A stretch of 10,493 nt of DNA, taken from NCBI GenBank assembly GCA_025353305.1, contig JANXQX010000059.1:1-10493 (forward strand). Direction: 5' to 3'. The translations under genes and the position numbers were made by a program. This document shows, piece after piece, positions 1 through 4,821 of the stretch; position 1 is the stretch's first letter, and each line of letters opens with the position of its first letter. The notes under the pieces are model-generated. The model was not told where the DNA came from. It did not search any database and was given only the letters and a program-made list of their open reading frames with translations. This stretch comes from Holophagaceae bacterium. Lineage in GTDB: Bacteria; Acidobacteriota; Holophagae; Holophagales; Holophagaceae.

Positions 1-707
1 CGCAGGTAGAAGGGCCGGTCCACCCACCAGGCCCAGGGCTCGCTCTCGGGATGGGCCGCACCGCTCCAAACCAGCGTCCGCCGCAGGGGTGTGAAGGGGA
101 TCTGCGAACCCGCCATCCCGCCCAGTTCACCCGCCCAGGCCCCCGCGGCGATGACGAGCGTCCGCGCGTGCAGGGGGCCACGATCCGTTTCCAATTTGAA
201 ACCCGTGCCTGTTGGCCGCAAGCCGAGCACAGCACAGCCGAAGCGCAGCTCCGCGCCACCGGCCCGGGCCCCCTCGGCGCAGACGCGCAACAGGCCCGCG
301 ATGTCGATGACGCCGTCGCCAGGAATGGCCAGGTGTTCGGCGGCCTTCAGGGCGGGCAGCGGGATGCCGTCGCCTCGGCGGACTGCCACGCCATGCCGGC
401 CCGCTTCCGCCTCGAAGGTGTCCAGCGGGCCGTGGTCCATGCTCACCAAAAGGCCGCCGCTGGCTGTAAGCAGTCCGGCCTCGGCCAGCCGCCGCCGCCC
501 CGCCACGGCCAGCACCGTGTGCTCGTCCCGCCCCGTGAGGGCCCGCGCCACGGCGGCGTTGTGGCCGCTGGCATAGGTGCCGGGCTGATCCTCGCGGTCC
601 AGCAGGACGATGCCCGGCTGGCCGGCCCCGGCGAGGTGGCAGGCAAGGCTGAGTCCCGCGATGCCGCCCCCGAGGATCGCCACTGCTGCCGTTTCAATCG
701 TGTCCAT
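1..707 (-). CDS. FAD-dependent oxidoreductase, D-amino-acid oxidase (DAO) family, partial (C-terminus off the left edge)
   Basis: I translated this frame by hand; 235 complete codons lie in the window and no stop is met before the edge. The start at 707 reads MDTIETAAVAILGGGIAGLS. It gives the Rossmann FAD motif GGGIAG (residues 13-18) after a beta strand, then a second strand ending in LLDRE (35-39). A PGTYASGHNAA segment (42-52) resembles the flavin-contacting stretch of D-arginine/D-amino-acid dehydrogenases, and VIAAGAW (185-191) is the usual second FAD-contact motif. PLRRT (207-211) also fits that subfamily. An AAGGA-type ribosome site lies just upstream. Family members oxidise amine substrates such as D-amino acids or glycine; the substrate-defining C-terminal half is missing, so the substrate is open. 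It is divergent from the metal-export genes and may share their intergenic control region without sharing their function. Full-length relatives have roughly 350-400 residues. Confidence 0.88.
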   Translation of the reverse strand, partial: MDTIETAAVAILGGGIAGLSLACHLAGAGQPGIVLLDREDQPGTYASGHNAAVARALTGRDEHTVLAVAGRRRLAEAGLLTASGGLLVSMDHGPLDTFEAEAGRHGVAVRRGDGIPLPALKAAEHLAIPGDGVIDIAGLLRVCAEGARAGGAELRFGCAVLGLRPTGTGFKLETDRGPLHARTLVIAAGAWAGELGGMAGSQIPFTPLRRTLVWSGAAHPESEPWAWWVDRPFYL

Positions 708-802
708 GCAACCATCCTTGTGATGGAGATCAATATCATTTCGATGGAGTTGGTTCTGTCATCTTACATTTCAATATGAGATAAGATATTTTAATACAAT
801 TA

Positions 803-830
803 CTTATATAGTGGCTCGATTTCTGCTCAA
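803..830 (-). promoter_or_regulatory. Candidate sigma70-type promoter for the FAD oxidoreductase
   Basis: On the minus strand TTGAGC (plus positions 825-830) matches the -35 consensus at 4 of 6 bases and TATAAG (plus 803-808) matches the -10 at 5 of 6, with a 16-base spacer. Transcription would start near 796 and leave a leader of about 90 bases before the start codon at 707. The -10 overlaps a TATAGT on the other strand (807-812), so divergent promoters may be interleaved here. This is consensus matching by eye only. Confidence 0.4.
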
Positions 831-856
831 TACCACCCCAACTGGGGGTGAATATT
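829..856. promoter_or_regulatory. Candidate metal-sensor operator (CsoR/RcnR-like C4/G4 dyad)
   Basis: A perfect 6-bp dyad CACCCC-AACTG-GGGGTG (834-850) is flanked by AATA (829-832) and TATT (853-856), giving an AT-bordered C-tract/G-tract palindrome with slightly unequal spacing. Operators of the CsoR/RcnR family are typically A/T-flanked C- and G-tracts of this kind. The site abuts the minus-strand -35 and lies just downstream of a possible plus-strand -10. A bound repressor could therefore affect both directions. No csoR gene is in the window. It could also simply be a 5'-leader hairpin. Confidence 0.35.
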
Positions 857-1019
857 CCATTTCTGAATTCCCTTCGACAAAGTCGAGGCCCCCCATGGAG
901 GCCTTTCCATTGGTTCATTTCGGATTGCGACGCCTGCGCCGCTTGCTGACCCTACTCATTTCTCAAACGACCGATCATTTGAACACCAACCTATACCAAC
1001 AACACAAAAGGAATGGAAA

Positions 1020-1448
1020 ATGAAAATCCAACCCATCAAGAATCTGGCAAGTCGTTCAGGCCTCGCCTTCGCCATGGCAATGGCCCTCTGGACACCTGGC
1101 ATGGCTCAATCTACGGATCACTCCAAGATGGATCACTCCCAAATGGATCACTCCAAGATGAAGAGCGATCACATGAAGGAAATGATGGCCGAAATGAAGG
1201 CCCAGGACGCCGAACTCACCGCCCAGGTCGCACGGATGAACAGCGCGTCGAAGGAAGCCAAGGTGGATCTGTTGGCCGAGATCGTCACCAAGATGGTGGA
1301 ACAACGAACTGCCATGAATGCCCGAATGGAGCAGATGCATGGCGAGATGATGAAGCACATGCAGATGGGCATGGATTCCAAGCCGCATCCTTCGAAGATG
1401 AAGGGCATGGATAAGAAAATGGATGCGATGCCGAAGGAGCAAAAATAA
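1020..1448 (+). CDS. Met/His-rich periplasmic protein, putative copper/silver-binding
   Basis: This encodes 142 residues, with an AAAAGGAA ribosome site about 7 bases before the ATG. Residues 1-29 form a signal peptide: basic start, hydrophobic LAFAMAMALW, and a likely cut after GMA. The mature part has about 21 Met and 7 His in 113 residues. It opens with three DHS(K/Q)M repeats (33-47) and then DHM. A probably helical middle (57-105) follows, and then a Met-dense tail (HGEMMKHMQMGMD, then KMKGMDKKMDAM). Met/His clusters of this type bind Cu(I)/Ag(I) in periplasmic copper-resistance proteins, so a buffer or carrier role is inferred; I do not recognise a named family. It heads the plus-strand group and is followed by a strong stem-loop. 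An overlapping open frame starting at 1013 is a shadow without a signal peptide. Confidence 0.85.
   Translation: MKIQPIKNLASRSGLAFAMAMALWTPGMAQSTDHSKMDHSQMDHSKMKSDHMKEMMAEMKAQDAELTAQVARMNSASKEAKVDLLAEIVTKMVEQRTAMNARMEQMHGEMMKHMQMGMDSKPHPSKMKGMDKKMDAMPKEQK
1116..1160 (+). repeat. Tandem 15-base repeat encoding DHSKM/DHSQM/DHSKM
   Basis: Three head-to-tail 15-base units occupy 1116-1130, 1131-1145 and 1146-1160. Units 1 and 3 are identical and unit 2 differs by two bases (Lys to Gln plus one silent change). Each adds one Asp-His-Ser-x-Met metal-ligand set to the mature N-terminus of the periplasmic protein. Confidence 0.9.
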
Positions 1449-1458
1449 TAATAAAACC

Positions 1459-1498
1459 GCACTGGACTCCGAGGCAGAAGTGGGTCGGGGTCTAGTGC
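1459..1498. terminator. Long stem-loop after the Met/His-rich gene (terminator, attenuator or mRNA stabiliser)
   Basis: GCACTGGACTCCGA (1459-1472) can pair along all 14 positions with TCGGGGTCTAGTGC (1485-1498), using two G-U wobbles and a 12-base loop. On the plus strand only TT follows, so it is not a classical intrinsic terminator in that direction. On the minus strand it would be followed by a T-rich run (complement of 1441-1456). It begins 10 bases after the stop codon and ends 22 bases before the next start. A stabilising 3' end or partial terminator that raises the level of the first gene is plausible. Confidence 0.5.
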
Positions 1499-1520
1499 TT
1501 CATGCCATGAAAAGGTAGCC

Positions 1521-1646
1521 ATGATGGACCAATCCACCGGACACATGAATGGATGGCTGGGCGGCGGGATGTGGCTTTGGACGGTGATTGGCGTGCTGAT
1601 CATCGTCCTCCTGATCGTCGCAATCAATCGGTTTCCCCGAAAGTAA
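1521..1646 (+). CDS. Small single-span membrane protein (41 aa)
   Basis: This short open frame runs ATG (1521) to TAA (1644-1646) and encodes 41 residues. An AAAAGG ribosome site sits 6-7 bases upstream, and a second ATG follows directly at 1524. Residues 1-12 carry Met/His (MMDQSTGHM). GGGMWLW (14-20) leads into a hydrophobic span, TVIGVLIIVLLIVAI (21-35), and the tail NRFPRK (36-41) is basic. The charge pattern predicts an N-terminus in the periplasm and C-terminus in the cytoplasm. No database name comes to mind. Its place between a periplasmic metal binder and a YHS protein, with same-strand spacing of 72 and 54 bases, suggests a small accessory protein of the export system. Function is unknown. 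The ribosome site, clean membrane span and collinearity argue that it is real. Confidence 0.68.
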   Translation: MMDQSTGHMNGWLGGGMWLWTVIGVLIIVLLIVAINRFPRK

Positions 1647-1658
1647 GCTTTGATGAAC

Positions 1659-1678
1659 GCCTGAAATTTCCATCAGGC
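1659..1678. other. Small hairpin upstream of the YHS gene
   Basis: GCCTGA (1659-1664) and TCAGGC (1673-1678) form a perfect 6-bp stem with an 8-base loop. It lies between the small membrane protein and the ribosome site of the YHS gene. No T-run follows, so it is not a clear terminator. It may be an mRNA processing or stability element, or chance. Confidence 0.3.
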
Positions 1679-1700
1679 CACCAAGGAAAGGAACAAGACC

Positions 1701-1886
1701 ATGAGCGAGACTAAAACTGTAATCAAGGACCCCATCTGTGGAATGACCGTGGATTCGGCCACCGCCCTTCACGCCAAGCGCGATGGGAAGACCTCCTACT
1801 TCTGCAGCGAGGGCTGCAAGCAGAAGTTCCTCACTACACCCGCCGGTGCCAAGCCGGCCGAAACGTCAGGATCCTGCTGTGGCTAA
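1701..1886 (+). CDS. YHS-domain protein (61 aa), putative metal carrier
   Basis: This encodes 61 residues, with AAGGAAAGGAA ending about 8 bases before the ATG. The core is a YHS domain: KDPICGMTVD (9-18, Cys13), then H24, then YFCSEGCKQKF (33-43) with Cys35 and Cys39. This is the C-x(21)-C-x(3)-C ligand pattern of the YHS/TRASH fold that binds soft metals. The tail ends SCCG with vicinal Cys59-Cys60, a second possible thiol site. There is no signal peptide, so it should be cytoplasmic. YHS domains are often fused to the N-terminus of copper P-type ATPases; here the domain is a separate gene immediately upstream of such an ATPase, which supports a role in delivering Cu(I)/Ag(I) to it. Delivery is inferred, the domain is clear. 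Confidence 0.88.
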   Translation: MSETKTVIKDPICGMTVDSATALHAKRDGKTSYFCSEGCKQKFLTTPAGAKPAETSGSCCG

Positions 1887-1927
1887 CCACCGTGGGATGA
1901 CGGTGGAGACCTACCCCGTCACCTCCA
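1887..1927. promoter_or_regulatory. Overlapping alternative hairpins between the YHS gene and copA
   Basis: CCACCGT (1887-1893) and ACGGTGG (1900-1906) form a perfect 7-bp stem with a 6-base loop, starting at the first base after the YHS stop codon. TGACGG (1898-1903) can instead pair with CCGTCA (1916-1921), and TGGAG (1904-1908) with CTCCA (1923-1927). The shared ACGG segment makes the first two folds mutually exclusive. The copA ribosome site (AAGGA around 1933-1937) lies a few bases further on. A translational or processing switch is possible, but an ordinary intercistronic stabiliser is equally consistent. Confidence 0.35.
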
Positions 1928-1949
1928 TGCAAAAGGAAATCGGACCCAT

Positions 1950-4139
1950 ATGAGTGACATAGATCTCACCACGCCTGCGGCTGGGAAGTCCCCGACGGCG
2001 GGCCTGCCTGCAGGGGGACTGCCGATCTACACCTGCCCCATGCATCCCGAGGTGCGGCAGGACCATCCCGGCGCCTGCCCCAAGTGCGGCATGGCGTTGG
2101 AACTGGAGACACCCACTGCCAACACTGATCAGACAGAAACTGCTGAACTCCGCGACATGACTCTGCGCTTCTGGATCGGCACCGCCCTGACGGTGCCGGT
2201 ATTCGCCCTGGCGATGGCTCATGCAATCCCGGCCCTGGCCAGTTTATCTTGGCTGAGCGGCCACACCTCGCGCTGGCTGCAATTCGCCCTCACCACGCCC
2301 GTGGTCCTTTGGGCGGGCTGGCCGTTTTTCACCCGCGGCTGGAACTCAGTCGTGACCCGCCATTTGAACATGTTCACCCTGATCGCCATGGGTGTGGGCG
2401 CAGCCTTCCTCTTCAGCGCCGTGGCCATGCTGGCGCCCCACCTGTTCCCCCACAACATGCAGCACGAGGGCATGGTCGCCATCTACTTTGAGGCCGCGGC
2501 GGTGATCGTGGTTCTGGTGCTGCTCGGCCAGGTGCTCGAACTCCGCGCCCGCAGCCGTACGGGTAGCGCCATTAAGGCCCTCCTTAACCTCGCCCCACCC
2601 ACCGCGCGGCAAGTTGCCCAGGGCGGTGACAATGTGGTTCCGCTCGACCAGGTAAAGGTCGGGGACTGGCTGAGGGTGGTCCCGGGCGACAAGGTACCCG
2701 TCGATGGCACGGTTGTCGAAGGTCATTCCAGTGTGGAAGAATCCATGCTCACCGGCGAACCGCTTCCGGTGGAAAAGGTTGTCGGTGACAAGGTGTCGGG
2801 CGGTACCGTCAATGGCCCCGGCAGTTTCGTCATGCGCGCCGAGCGGATCGGCACTGATACTCTGCTGGGACAGATCGTGAAAATGGTGGCTGAGGCCCAG
2901 CGCAGCCGCGCGCCCATCCAGGGGCTTGCCGACAAGTTTGCGGGCATCTTTGTGCCAGTGGTGCTGGCGGTTTCCGTGCTCACCTTCCTCGTCTGGCTAG
3001 GGCTGGGGCCAGAGCCGAAGCTTGCCCACGCCATCGTCAATGCCGTCGCCGTCCTCATCATCGCCTGCCCCTGCGCGCTCGGTCTGGCGACGCCCATGTC
3101 CATCATGGTGGGCGTCGGGCGGGGCGCCCAGGAAGGCGTGCTCGTGAAGAACGCCGAAGCACTCGAACGGTTGGAGAAAGTCACCACACTTATCGTGGAC
3201 AAAACGGGCACCCTCACGGAGGGGAAACCCAAGCTCGTGGAGATCCTGCCCAGTGAAGGATTCGATTCAAAGGAATTCCTGCATCTGGTCGCTTCCCTTG
3301 AGCAAAGCAGCGAACATCCGCTCGCCGCTGCGATCGTGCAGGGTGCGAAGGAGCAGAGCATCGGCCTAGAGGAGGTCAAGGACTTCCGATCCGTGACTGG
3401 AGGTGGTGTCATCGGCACCGTCGCCGGTCGATCCGTGATGATCGGCAAGCCGGACTTTCTGCGAAACGAAAAGATCACAGGGTTGGAACCGTTGGAGGCC
3501 TCGGCGGCGCAGCTCCAGGAAGAGGGCAAGACCGCCATGTTTGTGGCCATTGATGGCAAACCTGCCGGAGTGCTTGCAGTGGCTGACCCGATCAAGGCCA
3601 CCACCGCCGAGGCCATCAAAGACCTCCATGCGCTCGGAATCAAGGTGGTCATGCTCACAGGCGACAACCTCCGCACAGCCGATGCCGTGGCCAAGCAGCT
3701 GGGTCTGGATGCGGTGGAAGCGGAAGTTGAGCCCGCCGGGAAGGTGGCCCATGTGAAGAAACTGCGGGTCGAAGGGAAGCATGTGGCTATGGCTGGGGAC
3801 GGCATCAACGACGCGCCCGCACTCAGCGAGGCCGAGGTCGGCATTGCCATGGGCACTGGCACTGACGTGGCGATGCAAAGCGCGGGCATCACCCTCGTGA
3901 AAGGGGATCTACGCGGCATTGCCAAGGCCATCCGCCTCAGCCGCGCCACCATGGGGAACATCCGCCAGAATCTCTTCTTCGCCTTCATCTACAACGGACT
4001 TGGGATTCCGGTGGCGGCGGGCGTGCTCTATCCATTCTTCGGGTTGCTGCTCAGTCCGATCATTGCCGGGGCCGCCATGAGCCTGAGTTCCATTTCGGTC
4101 ATCGGGAACGCTCTGCGGTTGAGGAAAGCGCAGCTGTGA
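1950..4139 (+). CDS. copA: Cu(+)/Ag(+)-type P1B ATPase (CopA-like) with N-terminal heavy-metal-binding module
   Basis: This 729-residue inner-membrane pump exports Cu(I) or Ag(I) from cytoplasm to periplasm using ATP. Residues 27-51 are a Cys/His module, CPMHP then CPKCGM (Cys29, His32, Cys43, Cys46). There is no HMA (GMTCxxC) domain. Eight membrane spans are predicted, roughly at 72-93, 106-127, 139-163, 174-196, 331-352, 360-385, 672-692 and 696-722. Catalytic marks are TGE (268-270, actuator), CPC (373-375, transport site), DKTGT with phosphorylated Asp417, SEHP with His456, TGDN (570-573) and GDGIND (616-621). YN at 681-682 and MSLSS at 710-714 match the P1B-1 (Cu/Ag) signature. Length suits the family. 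The nearest SD (AAGGA) is 12 bases from the ATG, rather long; GGA at 1942 is closer. Copper and silver cannot be told apart from sequence. Confidence 0.96.
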   Translation: MSDIDLTTPAAGKSPTAGLPAGGLPIYTCPMHPEVRQDHPGACPKCGMALELETPTANTDQTETAELRDMTLRFWIGTALTVPVFALAMAHAIPALASLSWLSGHTSRWLQFALTTPVVLWAGWPFFTRGWNSVVTRHLNMFTLIAMGVGAAFLFSAVAMLAPHLFPHNMQHEGMVAIYFEAAAVIVVLVLLGQVLELRARSRTGSAIKALLNLAPPTARQVAQGGDNVVPLDQVKVGDWLRVVPGDKVPVDGTVVEGHSSVEESMLTGEPLPVEKVVGDKVSGGTVNGPGSFVMRAERIGTDTLLGQIVKMVAEAQRSRAPIQGLADKFAGIFVPVVLAVSVLTFLVWLGLGPEPKLAHAIVNAVAVLIIACPCALGLATPMSIMVGVGRGAQEGVLVKNAEALERLEKVTTLIVDKTGTLTEGKPKLVEILPSEGFDSKEFLHLVASLEQSSEHPLAAAIVQGAKEQSIGLEEVKDFRSVTGGGVIGTVAGRSVMIGKPDFLRNEKITGLEPLEASAAQLQEEGKTAMFVAIDGKPAGVLAVADPIKATTAEAIKDLHALGIKVVMLTGDNLRTADAVAKQLGLDAVEAEVEPAGKVAHVKKLRVEGKHVAMAGDGINDAPALSEAEVGIAMGTGTDVAMQSAGITLVKGDLRGIAKAIRLSRATMGNIRQNLFFAFIYNGLGIPVAAGVLYPFFGLLLSPIIAGAAMSLSSISVIGNALRLRKAQL

Positions 4140-4283
4140 TGAATGTCTCAGCCCATGTTGGAACACCCGTTCTTGCAATACCTATTAGGGACGATTCGAA
4201 GGCATGATCGTCTGTTGGAAGCGATTTCCACCTTGCTATCATTTGATTGTTAACCTAACGTGTGTTTTGCGGGGTGTCTCGAA

Positions 4284-4754
4284 GTGCGCCGAATTCTCCA
4301 TTACATCGCGATTGCGATCCTGACCTTGGTGGGGCCGGTGGAAGTGGCGCGTACGATGGCAGGACCTGCCAGCGTGGCCTGCCTGTGCGGTTGCGGGGTG
4401 CCCACCGACGCGGCTTGCGATTGCCCGTCCACCCCCATGGGCCCTCAGACTTCAGCCCAATCCGGCTCCCAGGGGCCGGGTGGCTCCGGCTGCTCCACGA
4501 CCACCACGCCATGTTCGTCCAGAATTTCACCCGCGTCCGCAGGTCTGGTGGAAGCGAGCCAGGACGAGAAGAACGAAAATCCCGAAAAGCGCCCCGAGCC
4601 CGAGCCATGGCCCGCAACCATCGCCAGCGGAACGCCTGACCTCCTGAAGGGCGTCCTGAATTCCAGTGCGGTTTGCCGCTTCGGTGAGACATCTGAACCA
4701 CAGCAGGGTCGGCCACTGGACCGCCTTGCGAAATTGGCGGTATTCCGGATTTGA
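4284..4754 (+). CDS. Cys-rich secreted protein of unknown family, upstream of cusC
   Basis: From GTG at 4284 this encodes 156 residues. GTG at 4260 is an alternative in the same frame, but it has no ribosome site, whereas GGGGT lies 9 bases before 4284. Residues 1-32 look like a signal peptide (VRR, then hydrophobic ILHYIAIAILTLV). Next come CLCGC (33-37) and CDC (45-47), a Gly/Ser/Thr/Pro-rich linker with Cys70 and Cys77, a charged EKRPEPEPWP stretch (101-110), a lone Cys131, and a final RLAKLAVFRI. Eight cysteines in a secreted protein beside a Cu/Ag exporter suggest thiol metal binding. No lipobox is convincing. I recognise no family. Codon usage matches the neighbours and the gene ends 67 bases before cusC. 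Several other frames are open here, so this is less certain than its neighbours. Confidence 0.6.
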   Translation: MRRILHYIAIAILTLVGPVEVARTMAGPASVACLCGCGVPTDAACDCPSTPMGPQTSAQSGSQGPGGSGCSTTTTPCSSRISPASAGLVEASQDEKNENPEKRPEPEPWPATIASGTPDLLKGVLNSSAVCRFGETSEPQQGRPLDRLAKLAVFRI

Positions 4755-4821
4755 GCGTGTAGGTCTGCCCAGTCAAAAGCAGATCGGAACTGTTCCCACT
4801 CTCAAAGATCGGAGATCTTCC

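Larger units (their letters stand above)
708..1019. other. Divergent intergenic region with AT-rich core and several dyads
   Basis: This 312-base stretch separates the divergent flavoprotein and Met/His-rich genes. I see no convincing gene in it. Bases 730-810 are strikingly AT-rich against the GC-rich genes on both sides, as expected for promoters. Structures seen by eye are an ATCTTA/TAAGAT inverted repeat (761-766 with 782-787), a CACCCC/GGGGTG dyad (834-839 with 845-850), a 7-bp hairpin CTTCGAC/GTCGAGG with AAA loop (872-888), and an AGGCC/GGCCT pairing (886-890 with 900-904) that would compete with that hairpin. A possible plus-strand -10 (TATAGT, 807-812) lacks a good -35, so the promoter of the metal operon is not fixed. 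Confidence 0.6.

Noticed and set aside
51..779. Long plus-strand open frames over the left region (51-779 and 91-576)
   Set aside because: They run antisense to a clearly recognisable DAO-family flavoprotein, have no family features, and reflect the open antisense frames of GC-rich coding DNA.
811..1023. Plus-strand open frame of 70 codons in the intergenic region, starting with GTG at 811
   Set aside because: No ribosome site, no recognisable domain, runs through several dyads and overlaps the start of the next gene; better read as regulatory DNA.
2723..3988. 421-codon frame antisense to copA
   Set aside because: Complete overlap with a gene that has all P-type ATPase motifs; composition (Ser/Pro/Arg/Thr-rich) is typical of an antisense shadow.
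4139..4207. 22-codon frame overlapping the copA stop codon ([15 protein letters not shown]...)
   Set aside because: The overlapping TGATGA could allow coupling, and SAHVG also occurs at the CusA N-terminus, but codons differ and there is no ribosome site or domain; most likely chance.
4233..4261. Possible internal promoter before the Cys-rich gene (TTGCTA, 17-base spacer, TAACGT)
   Set aside because: The -10 matches only 3 of 6 consensus bases and it would start transcription only about 16 bases before the GTG at 4284. The 144-base gap keeps a second promoter possible, but this match is too weak to annotate.
4666..4821. Upstream extension of the cusC reading frame to 4666
   Set aside because: The extra 52 residues look non-coding, overlap the Cys-rich gene, and bury the signal peptide that begins at 4822 with a good ribosome site.
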